A DNA stretch of 64,000 nt from NCBI GenBank assembly GCA_022749755.1, contig CM040441.1:8664890-8728889 (forward strand), read 5' to 3'. This stretch comes from Azadirachta indica. Its lineage: Eukaryota > Streptophyta > Magnoliopsida > Sapindales > Meliaceae. Positions 23,997 to 34,260 of the stretch are shown piece after piece; position 1 is the stretch's first letter; each line of letters opens with the position of its first letter. Below the pieces are notes generated by a model that worked only from the letters and a program-made list of their open reading frames with translations, had not been told where the DNA came from and made no database searches. The position numbers and the translations under genes were made by a program.

Positions 23997-24059
23997 TGTC
24001 CCTGCAAGCTTGGGGAACTATCAAGTACGCCAAGCTTGGACCGATGTGCCAAGAAGGGA

Positions 24060-25880
24060 CGACGATGAAGCGGTTTAGTTAGGAAATCTGCCTACTGATC
24101 ATTGGTAGGAACCTGAAGACGCGCAATATGCGCTTGAGAACTTGATCACGAAACGGCTGTGTGTTTCATACGTGAATGAAAGGCAGGATAGCAGACAGGT
24201 AAGTAGCTCCCAAATTATCGCAATAAATGGTCGGAGCAAGGGATAGAGGAACATGAAGCTCGTGAAGTAAATTTTGAATGTAAATCAATTCGCAACAGCC
24301 CGATATTCTGCCTCAGTAGAAGAGAGAGCAATGGTTGCTTGCTTTTTAGACCTCCAGCTTATTGGATTAGCACCTAGGAAAACCACACAGGCAGAGGTGG
24401 AGGATCCATCCAGTTAGCATCAGCAAAGGCATGAAGTGAGAGAGGAGTACAATCGCGAAGTAGAATGCCATATGAGTTAGTGCCATTGAGATACCGAAGA
24501 ACACATTTCACAGCACTCCACTGGTTACTTGTCGGGCAATGCATGAATTATGATAGTTTGTTAACAGCATAACAAATATCAGGACGAGTGAGAGAAAAGT
24601 ACTGCAAGGCACCAATGGTATGTCTATATAATTTGGCATCTGCAGGTGGGCTTCCGTCAAGAAGATGAAGTGATTCGGTGGCAAAAAGTGGGGTTGCAAC
24701 AGCTTTGCACTCTTGCATATGAGTCTTAACCAAGAGATCTCGGATGCTGAGTGAGAAACAAACCAGAAAGTGTGTGAACAGCTTCCACGCCTAAGAAGTA
24801 ATAACGATCTCCAAGATCGTTGAGAGAGAATCGATGAGACAGGCGTTGAATGAATTGGTGAACCAAGGAATGAGAAGTGCCTCTAATAATAATGTAGTGG
24901 ACATAGACTAACAACAAAAGAGTTAGTTCAGCTCGAGAAAAAAATAAATAAGGATGCATCAGACCTGGAGTTTTTGAAGCCTTGAGAAAGAAGAAAAGCT
25001 CAGGTCAGTGTGCCAAGCACTTGGAGCTTGACGCAGCCCATAAATGGCCTTCTTTAATTTGCAAACATGGGTAGGATGAGCTTTATTGATGAACCCAGGT
25101 GGCTGAGTCATGTGAAGATCATCCTCCAAGTGACCTTGAAGGAAAGCATTGTTAATATCTAATTGTTTGAGAGGCCAGCCATGATGAAATGCCAAGGCGA
25201 GTACAATACGAAAGGTGGTTGGTTTAACTACTGGACTGAAGGTGGAGTGAAAATCGATTTCTGGCCTTTGGTGAAATCCTATGGCCATTAACCGAGCTTT
25301 AAATCGCTCGATGGAACCATCCGTCTTCCGCTTGACCCCTGAAAATCCGCTTACAACCAATAATGTTTTGTGAGAAATGAGCGGGAACTAAGTCCCAAGT
25401 GTGATTACGAGTTAAGGTAGTAAATTCATCAGTCATGGCTTGACACCAATGACAGTGTTTTTGAGCTTGGTGAAAGGTAGAGGGTTCTTGGAGGTCAAGA
25501 CTAGATAGAATGGTGGCAAGGTAGAGATAAGAATCTGAGAGCTTGGCATGAGGTTTATGGATATTGTCTTGGGATTGAGTAGTCGTATGTTGGCGAGGTT
25601 GATTCAGAGAGTTAGTACTAGGTGTAGGTATCAGTGTAGCTGCTGAAGAGGAGAGAGGAGCAGTGGATTGTGATTAAGGAGAGCCAAGGGAATGGCTAGT
25701 AGAATCTTGTACCTGGGTCGGCGATGTGGACAGAGATGAAGTAGACTGAGCCAAAACGGGAGGATCGCTGATTGGCGGAGGAGAAGGCACATCTGGTGGT
25801 GGCTGAACAGCATCCACGGTTGGAGAGGAATGTGTAGAGGTAACTTGGTTGGGTGAAGAAGGTGATGGAGACTTGCCTAA
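24060..25880 (-). pseudogene. Copia pol: reverse transcriptase and RNase H, broken
   Basis: The minus strand shows RT motifs RFKARLMAIGFHQRPEIDF, QLDINNAFLQGHLEDD, KAIYGLRQAPSAWH and, in a later frame, LLVYVHYIIIRG where copia elements have YVDD. The following YRHTIGALQYFSLTRPDICYAVNKLS-type segment marks the link to RNase H. Several frameshifts and stops separate these pieces; the RNase H part (24.1-24.5 kb) is only faintly readable. Non-functional. Confidence 0.85.
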
Positions 25881-27240
25881 TATGCCTGATAGTGATGAAA
25901 CTGGACTAGGGGAATAATTATGGGTGGACGACAGCTACTGAGAGAGAAAAGACTCAGTAAAAATGGGGTAGGTGATTTAAAGGCTTGGTGATGAGGAAAC
26001 TCATATTCGACAAGGACACATGCCTAGAGATGTAAATTTTTTTTGTGTTGGGATCATAACACTTGTATGCATTATGGCTAGGGGAGTATCCTAAAAGTAC
26101 ATATGGTATAGATTTAGGATGGAGTTTGGTCTTGGTGTAAGGTTTAAGCCAAGTACAACATAAACGCCCAAAAACTCGTAGTTTTGTATAATTAGGAGAA
26201 GTAGAAAACAATTTCTCAAATGGGAATTGATTATTAAGAAAAGGAGTAGGTAATTTGTTAATGAGGTAGATAGCAGTGCGAAAGATACTAGGTTAAAAAG
26301 ATAGAGGGAGAGATGCCTGGTGTAGAAGAATCAAACCGGTTTCGACAATGTAACGATGGCGACGCTCTGTGGAGCCAATGATTTGCGGAGTGTAGGGATG
26401 AAGTTAGAGTGCTGAATACCATTTTGTGAAGCAATTTCATGAAGGCCATGATATTCAGTTCCACCGTCAGAATAAACAGTGATACTGGATGTTTGAAAAT
26501 ATTTTTCCACAAGTTCTTAAAATGATTAAAGATCTCAGGAACTTCAGATTTGCGTTGAAGGGAGTACGACCATTTTAATTTTTGCGTAATGTTCAACAAT
26601 ACAACATAGTAACGAGATTTTTCAAACCCGATAGTAGGTGCAGGACCCCATACATTTGTGTATATTAAGTCCAGAAGTTCGGTACTGGTCAAAATGTGTT
26701 GCAAAGACAAGAATTACAATGACTGGAAAACGTAGAATTGGAGACTGACTAGATAAGACTTTATTAAGGACTCCAGACGACGGGTGTCCAAGACGACGAT
26801 GCCATTGATCACGAGATTCTTTGGTAGACAAATAAGCATATGGTAGAGAGGATGAAGTCGGCCACTCGTAAATGTTGCCTTTACTCTGGCCACTGGTGAG
26901 CGATGCCTCCGTGCTCAGATCTTTCACAACAAAATAATCAGGAAAAAATTCAATAGATGTTTTGTTTTTCTTACAGAACTGAGAAACTGAGATGAGATTT
27001 TTTTTCATGGTGGGTGCACACAAACATCATTTAACTTGAAAGTAGATTTTGGCGTCAGAGTGTAGTAAAACCCGCAGGGGTAATTGGTATTCCTGATCCA
27101 TCACCAATTATAATCCCATCATTACCTTTATAATCGGAATGAATGGAAAGTTTTCGAAGATCGGAGGTTGTGTGATGTGATGCCCCCGAGTCTATTATCC
27201 AGTTGCCATTCTGACTGGTGTCATTAGTAGTATAGTTTGC
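25881..27240 (-). pseudogene. Copia protease and integrase, broken
   Basis: A protease active-site motif, WIIDSGASHH, is read at about 27170-27200. Then come a GAG-pre-integrase segment with the zinc-binding H..H (QWHRRLGHPSSGVL, 26760-26810) and the integrase core, where LIYTNVWGP has Asn at the usual first catalytic Asp. The integrase C-terminal part reads KLRVFGRLCC and YVLLGYSPSHNAYKCYD (25954-26211). At least three frameshifts lie between these segments. Confidence 0.82.
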
Positions 27241-28259
27241 TTAAGGCATGGGAGGAGACAAAAGCCGTGACTTGCATTCTTTGGCTGTATGTCCGATTTT
27301 ATCACGTAATTGGCAAACCACTTGTGGTTGATTGTTGTTATTTGAGGAACGCCATTGTTGATGATTTCGATTACCTTGATTATAGATGCCTTTCGAGCCA
27401 CCCATTACCATGATTATTGTTGAAGCGAATGTAACTTTACTGGTATCCTTGATTTTATCCTTGATTCGGACCTTTACGGTTGCTGCCATATTGAGTATTT
27501 TTGAATCTTCCCCCTGCATTGTTATTTGATCTCTGACTACATTGGGCTGAGATTACAGTCGGATCTTTTTTCAGGTCTTCCAATTTGAGACATCTCATGA
27601 TCAGCAAGCTTCTCATAGTGTTCTTCAAAATCAATAGGATCAGCAAGCTGCATTATTTCTTTGTAATTGAAAGTTAGACCACGTAAAACATGGTGTACCA
27701 TCTCATCTTCAGATAACGGATGACCAATGCGTGCTAGATCATCAGCAACTATTTTGATGGATTGCATATATTCTACAGCCTTCTTATTCTCCATGGTGAT
27801 CTTGGAAAGAATATCACGAAGAGTGAGGTAGCGAGTCCGAGACCTCTTGGCGTAGGTGTCATTTAATTTTTTCCATGCCATGGCCGCTGTTTCAATTCCA
27901 TTTAGAGAGGGTCGAATTGCAAAAGTTGCAGAAGAGTGGATTGCATGCCTTATCAAAGCATCTTGACGCAGCTACTTTTTAAAATCAGGATTTTCAACCA
28001 CTGTATTGTGGTGATTGATATTTTTTGGTGGGCAAGGAAAGGAATTGTCAAGGTATCCAAGTAGATCATAGCCAAGCATAAGGGTTTGAAATTGTGTTTT
28101 CCAAGAAGCAAAATTCGTAGGAGTTAGTTTTAATGGTAGTTGTATGGCCGTATTGATGGTAATAATTTCTGTTATGAGTGGAGGAAGGGAATCGGTGTTG
28201 GATGAAGGATTATTTGATTTTCAGATGGCACTGCTAGATTCATTAGTCACAGAGGTCAT
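27241..28259 (-). pseudogene. Copia gag (UBN2-type), broken
   Basis: Starts near the ATG at 28259, about 60 bp inside the primer-binding site, with a stop after about 12 codons. Typical gag signatures follow: PTNFASWKTQFQTLMLGYDL, AMAWKKLNDTYAKRS and VEYMQSIKIVADDLARIGHPL. A zinc knuckle near 27290 reads CQLRDKIGHTAKEC, where the second Cys is replaced by Arg. Confidence 0.82.
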
Positions 28260-28317
28260 GGTTATGAAGAAGATATGTAATAGAAGGATTGGATCAAGAC
28301 TCGTTAGAGAATTGAGT

Positions 28318-28329
28318 GCTCTGATACCA
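28318..28329 (-). other. Primer-binding site of the copia element
   Basis: TGGTATCAGAGC on the minus strand, immediately next to the element's 5' LTR. This is the usual complement to the 3' end of initiator methionine tRNA used by plant copia elements, and it confirms element orientation. Confidence 0.9.
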
Positions 28330-28511
28330 TGTAAAGATGATTAAGGCTGGAAAAGCACGCTAGAATTATATTACTGGGTTCAATATATACAACACATACA
28401 ATGTCTTACAAGGAAATAAAATCAGCATAATATTGGACAGTGATTACAAATATGTGCAAATCCTATATTATACATATATAGAACCTTGACCATTGAGTGA
28501 TTTCCTTAACA
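28330..28511 (-). repeat. Copia 5' LTR (element orientation)
   Basis: 182 bp, partner of 23815-23996; bounded by the primer-binding site on one side and the CATAC target-site copy on the other. Confidence 0.92.
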
Positions 28512-28516
28512 CATAC

Positions 28517-28597
28517 CCTCTCCCATCAAACGACTGGGGGCCTTACCTTCCCCATTACCCACTCTCACCCTATCCCTCGTCCTCTCCCATCTCATAA
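28517..28597 (+). pseudogene. Small secreted proline-rich peptide gene, 3' part
   Basis: Continues the frame from 23814 directly after the retrotransposon and its target-site duplication: PLPSNDWGPYLPHYPLSPYP and a short SSSPIS end, stop TAA at 28595-28597. The Pro/Tyr/Ser-rich composition fits an extracellular peptide tail. Downstream sequence to about 28945 remains alignable with 31728-31980. Confidence 0.55.
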
Positions 28598-29239
28598 GCC
28601 ATGGGGATTCGGATGGGGCCCATTGGGTGTTCACCCACCTAAACCTGCTGCTGCACAAGCCGACTCCAATTAAAGCATGAAATGTATATAGGGTCAGTCA
28701 ACATCTTGCTGCTGTTTCTCTGCTAGTGTTATTTAGATTTTATTAGCTAGTCTTAATAAATTTGTTTGTTTCTTTAATATTAATTGTTTCATTTGCAAGC
28801 AATAAGTAATACAATATTCAAAGGAGTTAATTTGTTATTACATTTTCATGATCTATTACTCTTTTCTTTCTGTTTCATTGATAGATTAATCGGATAATTA
28901 AATGATTGCTTTACCCTTGATCTTGTCCAAGATTCCCTGTGGGTAACTGACCTTCCGAATTCACAGTCTTTTTCTTCCCCTTTCTCATTCTTAAATTTAT
29001 CCATCGAAAGTTTTCTCTCCCGGGAAATTACAGAAAGAAATTGTAGCCAGGGGTGTCTACGGTAGGATACAGATTTCCTTCAACATAACCGCAGCTGGAT
29101 GATTAATTCCTACATCCGCAATAAGATTACATGGCACCCAGTTCTCGATGACGATGATGAACATGATAGCGCAGATTGTGATCTTTATGGGGACCAAGAC
29201 GAGAGCCGTGGGATATTGGAACTTTCATAGAGAAACGAT
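28598..29239. other. Flank of the left duplication, no gene seen
   Basis: To about 28945 this is the 3' part of the left segmental duplication (TTACTCTTTTCTTTCTGTTTCATTGATAG is shared with 31.9 kb). From 28946 to 29239 I see no recognisable coding or repeat signal apart from a possible C-JID exon scrap at 29225-29280. Confidence 0.5.
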
Positions 29240-31375
29240 TTACTGGAAGTGATGGGTACATCAAATATCTGCAACAGAAAAATCATTATTTCTGGAGTAG
29301 ACAGAGGAGATGTGATGCAGTTGCCAAAACAAGAAGAATATGTTTAATTCAACAAGATTTCTCTATATTTATAAGTGCTAATGACATAATACTACAATAT
29401 GGAGAGTGGCTTCAGTCAAAATTTTCTTTATATACCAACTTGAGGGAATCAAACAGAGGATTAATCATATGGGAACTAACAATAAAGATATAAGCACCGA
29501 CTTTCATTTACTTTGTTGCCGGTTTCTCTTGTCTTTTCTCAGGAGTCAGACAGAAAAAGATAAGCACAGACAAATAGAAGCCTAATTTCAATACCTAAAA
29601 GCTGAAAGGAAACTTACAACTCACAAGAGATTCCCTCTTGAAGATCATGTTATGGATACTCCTTATAATCGACCTATAAACAGAAGTGTAAATTTGAATT
29701 TTAATGAACATACACCGCAATATTAAGCAAGAAAAGAAAGCCTCAAGAAATTATAATTGTACCTGCAACTCTGGAATGGCGAACCCGAGGGAAAGACCAC
29801 AGATATTCCTCAAAGCAAGGCAGAGAACTCTGCTTGTGCTTAGAACAACATTAAAAAAGAAAAACAATATCAGGAACTGTAAATAGCCTTGTATGCTTCT
29901 TGAAAGCCATTTTTCCTTGATAACAAAAAGGGTATTCCTGAATAGCAGTCTTCTTTGAACAACTACCAAAAAAGGGTAGTAAAAAGTTCATTTGCAAGAA
30001 GATTATAACAGATGAGCAGGTAGGGAAACTATTCAGCAGGAAACTGCAAATTTGTTGCGCCTAAAGCAAATGATCAGAACTGTTTCTCAAGGAACTGTAT
30101 TCGTAAAGTAATATCAAAATAGCATTTGAGATCATAATATTGTGCATGTAAATATAAGTCTTACTTTCCGGTAATGCATGAAGAGTCTTGAGAAATCTCT
30201 GAAAAAAAAAACACAAGAATATGTTATGAACAGATATATCTACACAAACTTCTATCTGGCACAAGAACCGCTCTGCTTAGGCTCCCAGAAACCCCAATGT
30301 TCAATGCAAAATACCAACTCCTGGGACAACTTTTAAACTCCCATTCATGGCCATATTAAACATACATTTACAATATTCCACTCCAAACTGTCCAATTGCA
30401 GTTCTTAGTAGAATTAATTACCCCATTTCTCGATGTAACTTCTTACAAAAAAAAGTACATTACAAATGCACACATAATTACACACAATTAAATATTAGAA
30501 CTCAGATCAGATAAAATAAAGAACCCGAGTGAGTTAAAATCAGATTCTATAATTTCCGAAGAGTTGTCTCTAATATGGACCAAAGTGCATATTTTGTATG
30601 ATAGGGGCGAACACAACAAAAAGATAGCCATAAGGAATCAGTGCTTGCCATGAAGTTGAAGCATTAATTCCTAATCTGGCTCCTTGAGCAACCTTTTACG
30701 AGCACTGGACTAGAATTACTGGAAGAGTTGGCGTTCTGACTGTTATTGTTCAGTCTTTCATTTTTATTTTCTATTTGAGGATGCAGTAATCTCAGTGCTT
30801 CACTATGTAGATGCTTTCTTCGTGTGCAGTTATAATCAAAGTTAGGCTGGTTTAAAACCTCTTTTTCTACATATATGTTTATTGTTACTTATTTTGCCTG
30901 CAGTAATTAAAGACTATGATAAAATATATTGATGGATATCTTATGGCAGCAAAATGAGCTTCAGCTTCCATGGGAGAAGGTTGTTGCTCAGGGAAGTTCC
31001 CTTAAATGGTCTTGAAAAAGTGAAGAGCTTATTCTTTTAACCAGAGTTTTTTGTTGTGGCCCTTAGACTGCTCAGTTATGCCAGGAAGAAAGCAGCAGCC
31101 TCTTGTTATACTTAAAACCTATGCAGAGGAAGCAATTAAGTAAATAACCTAATAATTAATTATAGCAAAATTATCTTTATTTATCAGCATAAGCAAAAGC
31201 AGATATGTTATAGTTAATGTCTACATATATTTGGAAAACATATAAATTAAACTTGATTATTTTATGAGATAAAGAGCGTGTACTGCAAATTATCCCATAG
31301 TTTTTAAAAAATTAGAAATTAAATTAAAAATAATTTGAACTTAAAAAGTATAATATTATCTTAATATTATCAACA
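29240..31375. repeat. Segmental duplication, right copy (left copy 21791-23604)
   Basis: Collinear with the left copy, from the GGGTACATCAAATATCTGCAACAG start to the paralogous small peptide gene at 31376. The right copy contains no retrotransposon, so the duplication predates the insertion or the element hit only one copy. Confidence 0.7.
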
Positions 31376-31583
31376 ATGAAAGGAGTAAAAGTAATAGTTG
31401 TATTGATGTTAATAGCAGCGTGTTGTTCAAGGAAAGGAGTAGCTGAGAGTGATGAAGCTGCTACTGCTGCATAGATTGCCTCCATTTGGACTTATTAGAC
31501 CATGCCCATGGCTTATCCCTCACCCTCTCCCACCTCTCCCGTCAAACGAATAGGGGCCTCACCTTCCTCCTCACCCTCACACT

Positions 31584-31615
<32 letters not shown>

Positions 31616-31727
31616 GCGTTTTCCTCGTCCTCTCCCATCTCATAATCCATGGGGATTCAGACTGGGGCAATGGGGTGTTCACCCACCTAAACCTGCTGCT
31701 GCACAAGCTAACTCCAGTTAAAGCATG
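31376..31727 (+). pseudogene. Decayed paralogue of the small secreted proline-rich peptide gene
   Basis: The ATG at 31376 gives MKGVKVIVVLMLIAACC and a 32-residue frame ending at TAG 31472-31474. Relative to 23605, the stretch coding YYGNGYELSWWHPxLPH is deleted, which puts the Pro-rich part out of frame. DNA similarity continues through CCATTTGG, GACCATGCCCATGG and CTCGTCCTCTCCCATCTCATAA. Part of the Pro-rich region is replaced by a CACCCT repeat. A 243-bp open frame at 31486-31728 is an out-of-frame reading of this remnant, not a gene. Confidence 0.55.
31571..31615. repeat. (CACCCT)n array, G-quadruplex-capable on the minus strand
   Basis: Five consecutive CCC runs spaced by TCA, preceded by one more unit. 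The complementary strand therefore has GGG-TGA repeats that fit the four-tract G-quadruplex pattern. The left paralogue has only scattered CCC runs here. Confidence 0.8.
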
Positions 31728-31979
31728 AAATGACTATAGGGGTCAGTCAACATCTTGTTGCTATTGCTCTGCTAGTGTTATTTAGATTAATTCGCTAGTT
31801 TTAATAAAGTTGATTGTTTCTTTTCATATTAATTGCTGCATCTGCAAGCAATAAGTACTAAAATATAAAAAGTTGTTAATTTGCTACTACATTACTCTTT
31901 TCTTTCTGTTTCATTGATAGAATAATCAGATAATTAAAACCATTGCTTTACCCTACATTTTCCTCAAGATTCCCTGCCT

Positions 31980-34158
31980 GAAACTTTAACAGAGTGAGAT
32001 CTTTACTCCCAAAAATAAATAAATAAATAAATTAAAAATAAATAATTTAAACTTTTCTCATCTCCCACTTTAATTAGTTCTGACTTCTTGAAGATATTCA
32101 TCATAGCAAGTTCTGCTTGTGTATAGAACTGCATTAAACAAATATATCAGGAAGTGTAAATTGCCTTGTATGCTTCTTGAAAGCCATTTTTTCTTGATAA
32201 CAAAAGGGTAATCCTGAAAAGCAGTTTTCTTTGAACAACTTAAAAAAATGGGTAGCAAAAGGTTCATTTTCAAGAAGATTGGAAGAGATTAGCATGTAAA
32301 AAACACAAAAAAAAAAAAAAAAAACAAAAGAAAAGAAAAGAAAAATAGAGGCGGTGAGGAAAGTATTCAGCAGGAAACTGTAAAGAGACAGAATACATGA
32401 TACCTGCTGTTTCAAATTTGTTGCACCTAAGAAAATGAACAGAACTGTTTCTCAAAGAACTGCACTCCTAAAATAACATCATGATAGCATTTGAGATCAT
32501 AATTACTCCGCGTGTAAATAAAGACTAAACACAGAATAATGTAATATGTCCATCAAGCTCACAATATTAAGATACATAAAGAATTATAAATTCATGATAA
32601 AATCATAAAAGAAATACAAGATACGTGCAGTCTTCTCCTTATGCAAATTTGAATTCATGCACCTTAAATGATCCAAGAGATTCCTCAAAGCAGGGCAGAG
32701 AAATACTGCACTCACCAGCTAACATCAAAACTTCAAATCTATTTCTGTGCATTAAATACACAAAATGAATGTATACTTGTCTGAAGATCATTGGACTCTC
32801 ACATAATAAGAAAAGCAAATAATCAAACAGGGGACTCACATTCCAATTTTCATACTAATAACAGCTTCTTCCTTATCATTCTATTTTATATCAATGAAAT
32901 AATTTACATTTTTTAAAAAAATGATTATGATCTCAAATGTCCATTGTGCTCAAATTAGAATATCTAAAATACATAAAATTGTAAACCTGAGACAAAATCA
33001 TAGAAGTCGTCAATTTAACATCTTCAACGCTAGCATCATGAATACTTGTAGAAACCATATACTGAAGACCATTAAACCGTGTCGCTACAAGAACCTAGCA
33101 GAATTAATTGCAAATAATTTATTAATAATCTCAAGATACAAAGAAAGACACGTGTTAATTTAATAGAACATAACAAATCTAATCATGTCATGGAGCTTCT
33201 CTTATGCCCCATCAGCAACATCGTGATCTTCAGTCTTCAATAAGTTAGAAAAAAACAGGGGTGGCACTCTCCATTTATACAGCTAGAGCTGCGTTAGAAG
33301 AATTTCTTTTTTCAATATGGTTAGAAAAAACAATAATTTTCTATATTTGTGTTTCTCGGAGTTTTTAGTACAACCACCATAATTTAAGTGGAAATGCTAG
33401 CAAATGATTTACATCAAGGAATCAAACAGAGGACTAAATCATATGTGAAGCAGCGTTTATCTAATAGCTCAAAATTTGATGGCGGAAAGAAAAATTTATC
33501 AATTAAATTTGCAAATTAGGGAGTTTTAAAAAAAAGAGAACTATTGTTCTTAACAAGGGATAATCCTAAAATAGAGTTTTTCATAACAGTTACTAATAAA
33601 AGCTTCCAAAAACTTCAGTGTTAAGAGGAAAATAACAGAGCATTATGTAAAGAAGCAGAGCATATGTTCATAGGGATTTCTTTAACAAGGGCAGGGAATT
33701 TCGTTTGTTGTCAATCCAACTCCATGAAACAGACTGCGCTTATTGAATAAAGAAAATTTTCATCAATTAATTGGTTTTTCGCAAATTTATTTCACCATTA
33801 ATTCCCATTTTTCTTTCCTTTGTTGGATTTTCTCGGTAATTAGACAGAAAATAATATGTACGTTTGAAATGCTTACCTTGGTGCGGTAATGTTAGTGTTT
33901 ATGCCACATTCACATAACAATGATTTGGGTACTGATGACAGCTTGGATGCTACCATTTAGCCATAGTCCTTTCCTGTTCCAGCAGAAAATGGAGGAAGAA
34001 CTCTGAAACCGGGTAAATAACGCATCAATTTCATTTCGTTTTATGCATGTAATCTATCGAATAAGAAAAAATTGTATTGGACATATTAGTTTGGAAAACA
34101 TAGTGGAAAATTTCTGAAATGACATCTTACAAAAAATAAACCTTCTATCCCCTTGTTC
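31980..34158. repeat. Repeated non-coding block downstream of TNL-E (matches 58.4-60.97 kb)
   Basis: Starts with a TAAA/A-rich stretch, then AAGCCATTTTTTCTTGATAACAAAAG at 32180 (also at 22.4, 29.9 and 58.4 kb). Long tracts then follow in common with the flank of TNL-H: CCATTGTGCTCAAAT, AGACACGTGTTAATTTAATAGAACATAA, GTTCTTTATTACC. No ORF is conserved between copies. Confidence 0.65.
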
Positions 34159-34164
34159 TTTATT
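34159..34164 (-). terminator. Polyadenylation signal candidate (AATAAA) for TNL-E
   Basis: AATAAA on the minus strand about 100 nt past the stop, in the context shared with C and H. Confidence 0.4.
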
Positions 34165-34260
34165 ACCAAAAAACAATGACTTACTTTCCAAAAGACACCA
34201 AATTTTACTCTTCAAACTAGCTAACCTGAAGTTCATTCATACCTCCATCAGCTCTCTTGT

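Larger units (their letters stand above)
23815..28511 (-). mobile_element. Ty1/copia LTR retrotransposon, degenerate, 4.7 kb
   Basis: Two 182-bp LTRs (23815-23996, 28330-28511) bound an internal region coding on the minus strand in the order gag, protease, integrase, reverse transcriptase, RNase H, which defines copia. LTRs start TG and end CA. Flanking 5-mers CTTAC (23810-23814) and CATAC (28512-28516) form a target-site duplication with one mismatch. The LTRs differ at nine positions by my count, about 5 %. Many frameshifts and stops break the coding region, and the reverse-transcriptase YVDD box reads YVHY, so it cannot move by itself. It interrupts the small secreted-peptide gene. Confidence 0.93.

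Noticed and set aside
31486..31728. An 80-codon plus-strand frame with a (L-T) repeat
   Set aside because: It is an out-of-frame reading of the decayed proline-rich peptide gene and its CACCCT repeat; the paralogue at 28.5 kb has a different frame.
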